Source: CBDCUC01 sp965222485 (GTDB taxonomy: Bacteria > Pseudomonadota > Alphaproteobacteria > Rhizobiales > Hyphomicrobiaceae). Taken from it: a DNA stretch of 64,000 nucleotides. A program made the position numbers and the translations under genes. The notes under the pieces were generated by a model. It did not search any database, was not told the DNA's origin, and saw only the letters and a program-made list of their open reading frames with translations. The first letter of the stretch is position 1; each line of letters starts with the position of its first letter. The stretch covers positions 682,001-746,000 of the forward strand of contig CBDCUC010000039.1 in assembly GCA_965222485.1 (NCBI GenBank). The letters are read 5' to 3'. This document shows, in pieces, positions 17,589 through 27,244 of this stretch.

Positions 17589-18647
17589 ATGCTGAACCTG
17601 ATTTGCCGGATGGCACTTGTCGCGCTTGCGGTTTCGGCCTGTTGCGGATTGGCGGTCGCGGAAGACCCCGCTGAACCCGCAGCAGCCTCGACACCCAGCA
17701 AGGTTTTGCGCGCTGTGCGCGAACGCGGTCACGTCTTGTGTGGCGTTGATGACAACGCTCCGGGCTTTGCCAAAGTCGACAAGGATGGCCAGTGGTCTGG
17801 ATTCAATGTCGACTTTTGCTCCGCACTTGCAGCAGCCGTACTTGGCAGCAAGGATGCCGTCGTCTACCGGCCACTATCGAGCGTCGAAAGATTTAGAGCT
17901 TTGACTGGCGGCGACATTGATGTGCTTGTCAGCTCCACTGGTTGGACGCTGTCGCGCGATACAGAATTGGGCGTGCGATTTGTCAGTGCACTTTTTTACA
18001 ACGGTCAGGGGTTTCTGGTTTCGCGAGAGCATGCCTTCACCAGTGTGCTGGAATTATCCGGCGCATCGATTTGCTTAAAGACAGATACCAATGCCAAGCA
18101 GGGCGTTGCAGATTTTTTCGGGCCACGCAAAATGCGCTTCCAGGAGATCGGTTACAAGCAATGGGATGAAGTCATTCGTGCCTTCACAACGGGTGGCTGC
18201 ACGGTGCTTACGGGAGATGTTTCCACGCTCGCACTAGAGAGATCGCGATTTGCCGAGCCGGACACCTACCAGATACTTCCCGAACTGATCACCAAGATGC
18301 CTCAGGGCCCCGCAATTCGGCAGGGAGACGAAGGCTGGTTTGCAATTGTCCGTTGGACAATGATGGCAATGCTGGCTGCGGAGGAGCTGGGAGTGACCAG
18401 CGAAAACGTAGACAACATGCGCACTACCAAGCGTGCACGCATACGCCACTTCCTCGGCCTTGACTCAGATTTGGGCAAAACCCTGGGGTTGCAGGCTGAC
18501 TGGGCCTACCAAATCGTTGCTCAAGTTGGAAACTATGCGCAGGTCTTCGACCGGAATCTTGGGGGGAAATCTCTGTTCAAGCTTGACCGCGGGCTGAATG
18601 GACTGTGGTCTGCGGGCGGTCTGATGTACGCGATACCGCTGCGCTGA
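17589..18647 (+). CDS. Periplasmic amino-acid ABC transporter substrate-binding protein (AapJ-like)
   Basis: A 352-aa protein with a signal peptide (residues 1-24, cleavage after GLAVA). It has a type II periplasmic binding fold: VRERGHVLCGVDDNAPGFAK, GFNVDFCSALAAAVLG, VSSTGWTLSRDTELGVRF and LRTGGCTVLTGD-like lobes. The pattern is that of general L-amino-acid binding proteins (AapJ/BztA). No permease or ATPase genes are adjacent, so it either works with a transporter encoded elsewhere or has a sensory role. It is followed 22 bp later by a co-directional TPR membrane protein. Confidence 0.85.
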   Translation: MLNLICRMALVALAVSACCGLAVAEDPAEPAAASTPSKVLRAVRERGHVLCGVDDNAPGFAKVDKDGQWSGFNVDFCSALAAAVLGSKDAVVYRPLSSVERFRALTGGDIDVLVSSTGWTLSRDTELGVRFVSALFYNGQGFLVSREHAFTSVLELSGASICLKTDTNAKQGVADFFGPRKMRFQEIGYKQWDEVIRAFTTGGCTVLTGDVSTLALERSRFAEPDTYQILPELITKMPQGPAIRQGDEGWFAIVRWTMMAMLAAEELGVTSENVDNMRTTKRARIRHFLGLDSDLGKTLGLQADWAYQIVAQVGNYAQVFDRNLGGKSLFKLDRGLNGLWSAGGLMYAIPLR

Positions 18648-18669
18648 GAACGGGCGGGGGGATACCGCG

Positions 18670-19452
18670 ATGGGTAACGGGTTCGAATTGACCGGTGCGG
18701 CTGGTTGGAGCGTCATTCTGGCGCCCGTTGTATTTCTGGCAATTGCAATGGTCGCCGCCGAATTGTCTCGTTGGCGCCGTAACACATTAGCCAAGAGTGC
18801 GGTAGGTAACAGCGCGCTTACGCAAGGCAGCGCAGAACTCTCCGGCGCAACCGGACTTGTTGGAAACACCGGCGGCACTTCGAACGTAAGCCCTGCCGCA
18901 CTCAGCGAGCTGCAAAGCGAGACGGGCAGTCAAAAGGTTCCGGCCGAAAAGGCCGCGACCGGCACCCAAGATGCGACGAAATCTGAAACAGCACAGGATG
19001 CAACAAACGTGCTTGATCGTTACACGGTTTGCTACGCACTGGCGGAACTCGCCTATTCCGGCCCGCGCGATGACGCGACGCACGACGATGTACGTGCCGG
19101 ATTGGAAGAGGCATCCAAGAAGAAGTCGAACGGGCAGCACAATCTGGCTCCCGCCCATATCTATCTCGCATTACACAGCCATATGGAAGGCAACACCTCA
19201 CAGGCTGCGGGTGAGTTGCGGGCAGCGATTGGCGTTGCAATGCGTCGCGACGACAAAACAGCTCTTGCCGACGCACGCCTTGCACTGGGTGATGTCTGTC
19301 AGGCAACTGGTGACGGAATAACCGCCTGCGAGCACTGGCACATGGCGCGCGAGCTTTACGCTGAAACCGGCAACGAATCCGGGCGAAAGGCTGCCATAGC
19401 GCGAATGGAGCAGAACGGGTGCCCCACTGATTGGGTCCTGACGGACTTCTAG
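18670..19452 (+). CDS. Membrane-anchored TPR-like protein
   Basis: A 260-aa protein with one N-terminal membrane segment (about residues 13-37, VILAPVVFLAIAMVAAELS), then an Ala/Thr/Ser-rich linker (45-115) and a C-terminal region of paired helices (about 120-250) with TPR-like spacing (AHIYLALHSHMEGNTSQAAGE, then DARLALGDVCQATGDGITA, then CEHWHMARELYAETGNESG). The start at 18670 follows a GGGGG-rich ribosome site. It probably shares an operon with the upstream binding protein. The partner it scaffolds is unknown. Confidence 0.65.
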   Translation: MGNGFELTGAAGWSVILAPVVFLAIAMVAAELSRWRRNTLAKSAVGNSALTQGSAELSGATGLVGNTGGTSNVSPAALSELQSETGSQKVPAEKAATGTQDATKSETAQDATNVLDRYTVCYALAELAYSGPRDDATHDDVRAGLEEASKKKSNGQHNLAPAHIYLALHSHMEGNTSQAAGELRAAIGVAMRRDDKTALADARLALGDVCQATGDGITACEHWHMARELYAETGNESGRKAAIARMEQNGCPTDWVLTDF

Positions 19453-19556
19453 TGTTGCTTTAGATACGTGCGCGCCAGCTGTCACCGGAAATGACCACTG
19501 GATCGCACTATTGGGCGGGAGACCTGTAGGGTTCTGCGCCGAGACCACGACTTTAT

Positions 19557-20663
19557 CTACGGTGCCGCTGTCACTTCAACGCTGAATTTATCACCGTCCG
19601 CGACGATGATCTCGCGCGCGAACGACTTGCCTGACAACTGCGCAACAACTTGGTAGGTCCCAGGTGCCAGGATGTGAGTTGGTAGCGCGCCCACGCTGCG
19701 TTTAACCACTTCGCCCTGCTGCGTTTTGATCGTCCACCGTGTGCCGGGTAGCGCTTCACCGCCCGTACGTGCCACGAGGCGAAGTGTTATGGTGGCAGCC
19801 GCGTGCGATATCGTGGCTTCGGTTAGCTTACCGGCCTCCACCGTGACATCTGTACCGATTGTTGCGTTGGCGTCGCCGTAAGTTGAAATGATATGATAGA
19901 TGCCGGAATTGAGCCGGATGATGAGGTCGGGTTTCGCGCCGCTCATTACCACGGCACGATTGCCTGACTGATCAGGGACACCTTCCAGTATTGTGTAGCT
20001 TACCGTTGCGGGCGGCGCTTTAGCTTCACCGACAAGCGCACGCACGCGTAATCCACCGGCGTTTAATACGAATTTCTCAACTGCGGGTTTGCCCGCAACC
20101 ACGCTGATCTTACGCGTCAAATGAGCCCGCCCAAACGCAGCATTCACGATGTATTCGCCCTCGGCCAAGCGGATGAGCGGCGCTGATGATTTGACGGTTT
20201 TAATAAGCTTGTTGTGCGGCTCGGGCGCCTTACGCTCTTCGAATACGCGCCAAATGATGCCCTTTTCAATTTTCTGGCCTGCATCAGTCAGCTGTGCCAC
20301 CAGTTTGACCTCTCCGCGTCCCGCGGGGCCATCCTGTCCAGCTTCGCCAGACTGCGGCGGAGCCGGCGTCGGTGCAGGGGCATCGCTCGACGCGTCGCTG
20401 CCTGGAACAACCGTGGTGCCATCGGTGTTATCCGACCCGGGCGTGGCCCGGGGGTCGACACTAAGGTCTATGTTCCACGGTGAATCCTCAGCCTGGGCAA
20501 ATGCAGGTTGGTGGTGAATGACTGCAAGGGTGAAGGCGACAAGCGCAATAAGAGACAATGTTGCGTACGCCTTGCAGTCATCCAACCACAAGCTTCGCAC
20601 GGTCCACCAGCGCATCATGTGAAGCACCCTTAGATGAAAGCAGTCGTTAGAAAACCTTGTCAT
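19557..20663 (-). CDS. Secreted beta-rich repeat protein, paralogous to the C-terminal half of the adjacent VWA protein
   Basis: Up to 368 aa (an internal start at 20618 is also plausible). A hydrophobic signal segment (ATLSLIALVAFTLAVIHHQPAFA) is followed by a Pro/Asp-rich linker and three or more repeats of about 85 aa with a shared pattern: a Trp-containing strand (IIWRVFEE, TRWTIKTQQ), a strand ending IRLAEGEYIV / LAPGTYQVVA, and one with VTVEAGKLTEATI. These resemble carboxypeptidase-regulatory or PEGA-like beta sandwiches. It is transcribed 90 bp downstream of the VWA gene, whose C-terminal half has the same repeats. It is a periplasmic or surface protein of unknown function. Confidence 0.7.
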   Translation of the reverse strand: MTRFSNDCFHLRVLHMMRWWTVRSLWLDDCKAYATLSLIALVAFTLAVIHHQPAFAQAEDSPWNIDLSVDPRATPGSDNTDGTTVVPGSDASSDAPAPTPAPPQSGEAGQDGPAGRGEVKLVAQLTDAGQKIEKGIIWRVFEERKAPEPHNKLIKTVKSSAPLIRLAEGEYIVNAAFGRAHLTRKISVVAGKPAVEKFVLNAGGLRVRALVGEAKAPPATVSYTILEGVPDQSGNRAVVMSGAKPDLIIRLNSGIYHIISTYGDANATIGTDVTVEAGKLTEATISHAAATITLRLVARTGGEALPGTRWTIKTQQGEVVKRSVGALPTHILAPGTYQVVAQLSGKSFAREIIVADGDKFSVEVTAAP

Positions 20664-20753
20664 AGCCAGCCGCCCCCGAGCATGCCGCGCCCTTGCCGCG
20701 TTGCCCCAGGACCCAAAACGTCAAACGACATCGAATCTCGTGATAACAAAGGC

Positions 20754-22841
20754 CTAATTGCGGCCAAGTTCAAGTACCCGCGTTTCGCCGGAGGCAAGAT
20801 CAAATATGCCGCTGTAGGTTCTGTTTTGCTTTTCGCACGTTACTTTGTAGCGGCCAGGTGCCAGGAGCCCTTTGGGCGTGCTTTGATTCGTGCGCCAGAC
20901 AGTGTGCCCGTTCGCGTCGGTGACCTCCCAGTAGGATTGGCCGTAGGCTTGGGCGAGTCGGTCGCTTAGTTTGAGGCTGACGGACCCCGCATCTAGCGTC
21001 AGCTTAACGTCTTGGATGCTGCCCGCACCAACTTGAAGATCCTGAACGCCTTTGATGTTGCGCGCACCGAGCTCCGCCGTCACTCGGTAAGGGCCGGCGG
21101 GAAGTACGAACTTGTTCGATCGGGCACCGCTCATTGCAACCTGCTCGAATTTTTGACCGGTATCCTCCGTTTCGCCACCTCCGAGCTGCGGTCGAAAGAC
21201 TCTGTACATCAGCGGTAGGTCGGCGCTCTGTGCCACACCCTTGAGATCTGTTGAAACATTGATGATGCCCACTGCTAAAGGCAGCGCAAGTTCAATAGAA
21301 TCTCCCGCGCCCACTGCAACACGCTTTTCCGAACTAGCCAGCCCTAATCGCGCGGTTACATAGTAGGTGCCTGCCGGCAGGTCAAAGACAGGTCTGGGGG
21401 CAACGGAGCGCACGACTTCTCGCCGTCCGTTGTCAGCATCGGGATCATCTACGGCCACGTGATAGACAATATCGTCCAGGAATCCGCGTGTTGGGGTGGC
21501 CTGGTCTTCACTACTGACCTCCGCTGACAGTTGCAGTCGACCGGTGCGTTGAAGAATGTCGACCGATTGACGAGCACCTGCTTTTAGCGCGACCTCCTGG
21601 TGTTGGCGGGTCGTCCCATTAATGCCGACGATACGATAGTCCCCCGCGGGAAGCACCGTTTGCGCATTTGACTGTTCGCTAATCCAGACCGGCAAATCTG
21701 CATTCTCGCCAGAGGGCGCCTCATTGCGCCGGTAGACTAAAACCACCCCACCAGGCTCCATCGCCAATGCAGGCGGAGCTGTTTCAATTGCACTATCTGG
21801 CGCTGCATTTGGGTCCGCCCCGTCAATGACTACGGGCGGCGAGGCGGCTTGTTGTCTGCGAGGTGCACGCACATTCAGCCGTCCTGCATTGAGATTGACG
21901 TTGGCAACGGTCTCACCGATCTTTCCAACGTCGACTTGCAGGCTGGCTCGCGCCAGGCCAAGGCGGGCCTCAACGGTATATCGTCCCGGATCAATTGGCG
22001 CGGTAAAGCGCTGTTCAACCACGTCAAGGACGAGCTTACCGTCCAGGTCTGGTTTGAAGACACGCCATTGCACCTTGTCGGAAACGACGCCGGTATCCTT
22101 GCCCATGGTGGCCACAACACGCAGACGCGGTGGACCTGTTTTCTTTGCCGGAAGCGGTTTATCCGTCGGCTCCGCTGCATCAGAAACACTTTCCCGGCCC
22201 TGCGTTGCCTGCCGGATGGCCACTTTCACTGCCTGCGAAATGGCAACACCAACGCCCTTTGCGTCACCCGCCAAGTACGCCTCACCGCCAGTCGATTCGA
22301 CAACACATGTCATGCTCAACATGTCCTCTTCGTCCATGCCAAGCGAAACCATGTTGATCGACAGCGTAGGATGCGATTTCGCAATCCGCTTTGCTTCAGC
22401 GCACACGTCCTGACGGCAGTTGTCCGTACCATCATGTATGAGGACGATGCTGGATCGGGTTTGGGGATCAATTGATTGTGCCGTCCGGCGCAGGGCATCG
22501 GTTAGCGGCCCTTTGCCGCGAGGATTGAACTTAGCCAATGGCGCCAATAGTTCCGACGTCTTCATGCGCGCTACAGGCCTTGCGATTTGCACGCCGCCGC
22601 AGCTGCGCCCAAAAGTAACAAGGCCTAGATTGACCGATTTCTCGAGCGCTGGGAGTCTTTCGCGCAGCGCTTCACGAGCAAGCTCAAATTTGGCACCGCG
22701 CCCGCCCGGTAATGTCCCCCACATCGATCCGGAACCGTCCATGATGACAACCACTGACCCACCAGCCTTTTGGGCAAGGACGGCGCCCGCGCCTGTTGTC
22801 AGCATTGCTACTACCAATGCCGGAATGGCTAACCGTGTCAT
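20754..22841 (-). CDS. Secreted von Willebrand factor A domain protein with C-terminal beta repeats
   Basis: 695 aa from the ATG at 22841, which precedes a signal peptide (MTRLAIPALVVAMLTTGAGAVLA); the frame is open 26 codons further upstream. Residues about 28-215 form a VWA domain with an intact MIDAS (DGSGSMWG, then a Thr-containing GPLTDALRRT and IHDGTDNC) and several cysteines. The remaining two-thirds consists of repeats of about 100 aa with the same pattern as the downstream gene (VVYRVFRPQ-like strand, LPAGxYxVxAxLG, VxAGxxxxVxLxLxAG). It is probably periplasmic or surface-exposed and binds a protein ligand through metal. It heads a two-gene operon. Confidence 0.82.
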   Translation of the reverse strand: MTRLAIPALVVAMLTTGAGAVLAQKAGGSVVVIMDGSGSMWGTLPGGRGAKFELAREALRERLPALEKSVNLGLVTFGRSCGGVQIARPVARMKTSELLAPLAKFNPRGKGPLTDALRRTAQSIDPQTRSSIVLIHDGTDNCRQDVCAEAKRIAKSHPTLSINMVSLGMDEEDMLSMTCVVESTGGEAYLAGDAKGVGVAISQAVKVAIRQATQGRESVSDAAEPTDKPLPAKKTGPPRLRVVATMGKDTGVVSDKVQWRVFKPDLDGKLVLDVVEQRFTAPIDPGRYTVEARLGLARASLQVDVGKIGETVANVNLNAGRLNVRAPRRQQAASPPVVIDGADPNAAPDSAIETAPPALAMEPGGVVLVYRRNEAPSGENADLPVWISEQSNAQTVLPAGDYRIVGINGTTRQHQEVALKAGARQSVDILQRTGRLQLSAEVSSEDQATPTRGFLDDIVYHVAVDDPDADNGRREVVRSVAPRPVFDLPAGTYYVTARLGLASSEKRVAVGAGDSIELALPLAVGIINVSTDLKGVAQSADLPLMYRVFRPQLGGGETEDTGQKFEQVAMSGARSNKFVLPAGPYRVTAELGARNIKGVQDLQVGAGSIQDVKLTLDAGSVSLKLSDRLAQAYGQSYWEVTDANGHTVWRTNQSTPKGLLAPGRYKVTCEKQNRTYSGIFDLASGETRVLELGRN

Positions 22842-23085
22842 AGTTTTCCCGCCTGCAGTCCCTAGTGGATGTCCAATACCTGTCATCATGACTTGTTTAA
22901 CACTTGGATGAGCAAACATGTCTCCACCCTGGCGAACGTTCCCATAACTCTCGAACGCCGCCCAACACGTTTCATTTCAACAAATATTGTAGCAGAGCAG
23001 GTTTTGCGATAGCGAGAGCGAATGCAACTGTTGCGCCCGTCAGAAACGATGAACACCATTGAAAGCACAAGAACCGGACACACAA

Positions 23086-23670
23086 ATGACTACTAATCCG
23101 CTGCTTGACCACCTCTTTTCCCGCCGCTCGGCAAAGCCGGATATGATGGGCGAACCTGGCCCAAATCGGGAGGAATTGCATCAGATTTTGACGATTGCAG
23201 CCCGTGTGCCCGATCACAAGAAACTGAATCCGTGGCGGTTTATTGTCCTGCAGGGCGCGGGGCGCCGACAGGCCGGCGAGGTTTGCGCAGCTGCTCTACT
23301 TGAAGAGGAGGCAGAAACTCCCTCCAAGCTGCGCCTGGACTATGAACGAGCGCGCTTTGAGCGTGCACCGGTGGTCGTGGCCGTAATTTCTACGGCCGCA
23401 GAACGGCGCGGAGTGCCGGAGTGGGAGCAGGTATTGTCCGCAGGCGCAGCCGCATTCAATCTGTGTCACGCAGCAAACGCGCTGGGTTATGCGACGTCCT
23501 GGCTCACGGAGTGGCCGGCCTACAGCGCTGCCGTTCGGACGGGACTAAAATTGGCTGCGCACGAACGTATCGCAGGCTTCATTTACATTGGCACTGTAGG
23601 TGAACGCCTGAGTGATCGCGAGCGACCTGACCTTGAGAGTATCGTGACTCATTGGGATGGCTCGGCTTAG
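23086..23670 (+). CDS. Nitroreductase family protein (YdjA-like)
   Basis: A 194-aa flavin oxidoreductase starting at ATG 23086. The N-terminal FMN-binding pattern FSRRSAKPDMMGEPGPNREEL, the ARVPDHKKLNPWRFIVL strand-helix and the C-terminal GYATSWLTEW and GFIYIGTVGE are characteristic of the compact YdjA group, which works as a homodimer with FMN and NAD(P)H. Its physiological substrate is unknown. It is transcribed alone and converges on the NAD kinase gene. Confidence 0.85.
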   Translation: MTTNPLLDHLFSRRSAKPDMMGEPGPNREELHQILTIAARVPDHKKLNPWRFIVLQGAGRRQAGEVCAAALLEEEAETPSKLRLDYERARFERAPVVVAVISTAAERRGVPEWEQVLSAGAAAFNLCHAANALGYATSWLTEWPAYSAAVRTGLKLAAHERIAGFIYIGTVGERLSDRERPDLESIVTHWDGSA

Positions 23671-23722
23671 CGGAAGACATTGATATGCAAGCGCTGGAAT
23701 TGCGTGGTGAACGCTCAACCGG

Positions 23723-24505
23723 TCAGTAGCGGAATTGTTCCGCCAGGATGCGTTCATCCAGGTCATGCCCGCTGTCAAACATCATCAGGAGTTCTATCTG
23801 ACGCGCCAATTCGACCTCAACGCGTTTCACGTTGCGAGTCTCGAAATGATCCGCAACGGCACTTATTGGCCGTTTCGCCGGCTCCTGTGCGGTAATGACG
23901 ATCTTGGCTTTGTTCGATAACAACGCTCCGCGCCAACGGCGTGGCCGGAAGGGGCTAATGGCGGTCAGTGCCAGCAGCGGCGCTTCGATCGGCAGTATGG
24001 GACCGTAAGCAGAAAGGTTATAGGCAGTAGAACCTGCCGGCGTCGCAACCAGAACACCATCGCAGATGAGTTCTTCCAGCCTCACCTTTCCATCAACTTC
24101 GATTTGCAGTTTGGCCGCTTGGTAGGTCTCGCGGAACAGCGAAACCTCGTTGATCGCGAGGCCCTTATGTGCCTTACCCTTGACGTCGTAGGATAACATC
24201 GAAAGCGGGTGTACGCGCGTGATGCGCGCTTCCGCCAGCCGTTCCGGCAAATCGTCTTCGCGGTACTCGTTCATCAGAAAGCCGATGGATCCACGGTTCA
24301 TGCCGTAAATTGGAATCGCATCATTCATGTACCGGTGCAGCGTTTGCAGCATCAGCCCATCTCCACCCAGTGCCACGATGGCATCAGCCTGCGAGGGCGG
24401 GTGATTGCCATAACGGTGCGCTAGGCGTGACAGCGCGGCGCGCGCCTCCGCGACTTCGCTGGCGACAAAGGCTATCCTCTGAAACGTTTTGGTACCTGTG
24501 CTCAT
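23723..24505 (-). CDS. nadK: NAD kinase
   Basis: 260 aa from the ATG at 24505 (an upstream in-frame start exists at 24562, but it would overlap the start of the divergent cutA gene). It phosphorylates NAD to NADP in the cytosol. The diagnostic GGDG motif (residues 47-50, VALGGDGLML) and the NE/D motif (KGLAINEVSLFRE, and CDGVLVATPAGSTAYNLSAYGP) are intact. The length is that of the short alphaproteobacterial NadK. Convergent with the nitroreductase and divergent from cutA. Confidence 0.95.
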   Translation of the reverse strand: MSTGTKTFQRIAFVASEVAEARAALSRLAHRYGNHPPSQADAIVALGGDGLMLQTLHRYMNDAIPIYGMNRGSIGFLMNEYREDDLPERLAEARITRVHPLSMLSYDVKGKAHKGLAINEVSLFRETYQAAKLQIEVDGKVRLEELICDGVLVATPAGSTAYNLSAYGPILPIEAPLLALTAISPFRPRRWRGALLSNKAKIVITAQEPAKRPISAVADHFETRNVKRVEVELARQIELLMMFDSGHDLDERILAEQFRY

Positions 24506-24562
24506 TTTCTCAATACGCCGGGTGCTGCTAGGGATAGGCAGGAAGTAAGGAGGCTGGCGCAA

Positions 24563-24901
24563 GTGAGCAAGAACGACAAGCCTGTTGTGGTTTATTCGAC
24601 ATTTCCCTCAGACGAAGCCGCCCGGGAATTGGGTGCCAAACTCGTTGAGAAACGGTTGGCGGCATGCGTCAACATCATTCCCGGAATGGTTTCCCTCTAT
24701 GTCTGGAAGGGGGAGATGCAACATGATCGCGAGGTGGTCATGATCATAAAGAGTCGTCGGGCACGGGTGGATGCGCTGACCGAATTTGTCGAGACCCATC
24801 ACCCGTATGATACGCCCGCGCTGGTCACACTGGACGTGTTAGGTGGCAGTTCGGCTTATATCGATTGGATTTTTGAGAATACGCAATCCAGCAATGCCTG
24901 A
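24563..24901 (+). CDS. cutA: Divalent-cation tolerance protein CutA
   Basis: 112 aa starting at GTG 24563. The whole protein is the ferredoxin-like CutA1 domain with the hallmark run ACVNIIPGMVSLYVWKGEM and the C-terminal YDTPALVTLDV-GSSAYIDWI. CutA1 proteins form stable trimers in the cytoplasm; their role in metal tolerance in this group is not well defined. It is divergently arranged with nadK across 57 bp. Confidence 0.93.
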   Translation: MSKNDKPVVVYSTFPSDEAARELGAKLVEKRLAACVNIIPGMVSLYVWKGEMQHDREVVMIIKSRRARVDALTEFVETHHPYDTPALVTLDVLGGSSAYIDWIFENTQSSNA

Positions 24902-25045
24902 TGAGTTTTGGACGTCCAGCGTCTTTTTCGCGCATTTCAGAAAACAAGTACCGTGCCGATTTCATGCGCATATTGAACGCGGCTATATGGACACGCTGCA
25001 GACCAGAGTAGCAACCGCAGGTGGGGGAAAAAGCCCAAGATCGGA

Positions 25046-26320
25046 TCAATCAAAGAACGCGTCGCTCAAAATTGCGCGGTGTTCTTTGGGAAGCTTGTGG
25101 CGCTTCCATTTGCGACGCCTCTTCTTGCGTTTCGCCTTACGTGCAATTCTTGTAGCACGTTTCGCCTTTTTCTTCGCCGCGCGGCGTGCACGCTGCGCCT
25201 CTGCCTTATTCTCACGAACAAGCTCAGCTTCAAGGGCACTCGGTACAGCTGCGCCTATCAGCTCATCGCCACTACCCTCCAGCGCTGCCGAAGCCGAAGG
25301 CGGCGGTTCAGCGGACGGGCCGCCGACGGACATGCGACCCGGAAGCGGCTTGCGCGTGTGGCCGTGGCTAATCGGCCGCTGGACAGGGTCGGCGGCAACA
25401 GCAACGCGCGATAGTGCCCGCGTTTGCTGCCGGCCGTTCTTGTTTCCAATCCTGCCTGCGGGACCCGCATTCGCCAGCGCTATGCGGCGTGATGAGACGA
25501 GTTGAGGCCTCTTGACGAGCTTGGGCGTATAGCTCTTGGAGTTCGATGAGGCCGCCCGCGCCAGTCGACGCTCGCTGTGCAGTTTCCTTTTCGCAATAAC
25601 TGTGCGCGGCAGACAGATCCCGCGTGTCGACATAACGTGGTCATCCGGACAGCTGCGGCCACAAACTGTACCGCGATGTGCTTTGACGAGCGAAAGAAGA
25701 ATGTAGTCTGGTTCCTTCATCGGCAGCACGGCGTTGACCTGCTTGGTGAACGCCTCCATGGCATATTTTGACAGCTGCCCCCACGATCCGTCGATCTTAC
25801 CGCCATAACATCCGACCCGGCGCAACTCGCGTTGAATGCTCCGGATAAGGGCGTACCGGTTGTAATCATTCTTTGGTTTGGGCGACGCCCAATTGTTGCT
25901 AGCGGTCGGAATGGCTGGATTGAACGTGACAACGGCCTGCCAACCAGCGGCTTTCCGATGTGACTGACTGTTATAAACAACTGGCGGTAGCCCGGTCGCA
26001 TTAGAGGTTTGCTGGGCGATAGAAGCGGTCTCAATCCCCGAAATATCATTGTCGCTGCGATTGCGCGTTTGTGTCTGCTCCGACGCGCTCCACTGAGGCG
26101 CCTCGGCGAGCGCAAACAACGGCGATTTAGGTGAAAAGCTGCGCTGATTTTCATCAACTGCGCTAACGGCTTCGGTTTGTTCCGCCATGCGTCCAGCTGG
26201 AGCTAAGATCCACGTCACTTCGGCCAACCGACTGTGGCGCTCAATAGCCTCGGGCTGATAGGCCAGGACGCCGAGCGACAGTCCGGCGAACAACAGGAGA
26301 AATCCAAAAAAATTACGCAT
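25046..26320 (-). CDS. Membrane-anchored peptidoglycan-binding-like protein with polycationic C-terminal tail
   Basis: 424 aa. One N-terminal membrane segment (NFFGFLLLFAGLSLGVLAY) is followed by a low-complexity linker and a PG_binding_1-like unit at about 150-200 (IRSIQRELRRVGCYGGKIDGSWGQ, then LSKYAMEAFTKQVNA). A Cys pair region GRSCPDDHVMSTRGICLP, a disordered middle and a tail of about 45 residues dominated by Lys and Arg (RRAAKKKAKRATRIARKAKR and onward) complete it. It is probably held in the inner membrane with the rest in the periplasm. The polycationic tail is unusual and may bind anionic polymers. No enzymatic domain is visible. Confidence 0.7.
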   Translation of the reverse strand: MRNFFGFLLLFAGLSLGVLAYQPEAIERHSRLAEVTWILAPAGRMAEQTEAVSAVDENQRSFSPKSPLFALAEAPQWSASEQTQTRNRSDNDISGIETASIAQQTSNATGLPPVVYNSQSHRKAAGWQAVVTFNPAIPTASNNWASPKPKNDYNRYALIRSIQRELRRVGCYGGKIDGSWGQLSKYAMEAFTKQVNAVLPMKEPDYILLSLVKAHRGTVCGRSCPDDHVMSTRGICLPRTVIAKRKLHSERRLARAASSNSKSYTPKLVKRPQLVSSRRIALANAGPAGRIGNKNGRQQTRALSRVAVAADPVQRPISHGHTRKPLPGRMSVGGPSAEPPPSASAALEGSGDELIGAAVPSALEAELVRENKAEAQRARRAAKKKAKRATRIARKAKRKKRRRKWKRHKLPKEHRAILSDAFFD

Positions 26321-27244
26321 CGCAGTTATCTAACGCGCTCCACAGTGACCGTCTTGAAGCGGCTTATTCGCCATTGGCGATAGTAGGAGCACACCTCCCT
26401 GATCGGCAACACGTGGAGCTCGAAACACAATTAACGGGGGCGCGAAAATCCCGTCCTCCAGGGCCAATAATCTGTGTAACGCTCTTCCGTGCGATATGCA
26501 ACCCCGAATTGCCGCAAGTCGTCACAGTTCAACGTAAAGGAAGCATCGTCCGCAGGCTTAGATTAGACCGATTGGCGATGTCGAGGTTGCGTGCCGCGCT
26601 GCGATTGCGACGGCGCACAGACGGCGTGCTCGTGTGCAGATACACGCGCGTCAATCGCTACCCAAAAAAAGGCATCGATGCATCACTGATGCTCAGGCGC
26701 CTCACAGGAATGAGGCAGCAAATGTCTTGGTGTTAAGTTGTGTCTGTTGATGGGAAAACTTGTGCCCATCTGTGCGGATGAGTGTGGATAAGGACCGGTG
26801 TCGGACACTCACATGCCCTCGCCACGATGGGACTCCAATTTCCCTCAGCGCCACTACCCGTTTGAAAAAGTTAACGAATCATTTACGCTCAGCGATTGAG
26901 GGGGTTTGTATCGCGTAATCTTGTTATTTCCCCAGACCATAACCGCAGTTTGTTCACAGGTGCACTCAAAGCGGCGATTGCCGATGTGTGCAGACTGCAT
27001 GTGATCTGGGAACCCGACCTATGTAGTGCATCACGCAAGCCACACGCGCTTCACCTGCCGGTTGCCATTGGGGATGGCTCCGGATGCTCACGGGAGAAGA
27101 TTTCAGTGTTTCGCTTGATGTGGGTGCACAATTTTGCGTCCGGGTCGGACTAGCCTGTGTCTTTTACCTCTCAGGGACTGCAGGCCACACGTCCGTAGAG
27201 GCCGGTATCGTATTTGGTCCGGTCCTTCCGCAAAGGAGAGGGCA
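26321..27244. other. Intergenic region of about 0.92 kb, no supported gene
   Basis: No open frame here has a ribosome site with credible composition. An isolated perfect DnaA box (TGTGGATAA) lies at 26783-26791. A near-CtrA site (TTAA-N7-TTTA) lies near 26870. A small hairpin GATGGG...CCCATC lies near 26752. The 3' part must hold the promoter of the membrane protein gene at 27245. Confidence 0.5.

Noticed and set aside
26870..26886. TTAA-N7-TTTA near-match to a CtrA site
   Set aside because: One mismatch in the second half and more than 350 bp from the next start codon; not called.
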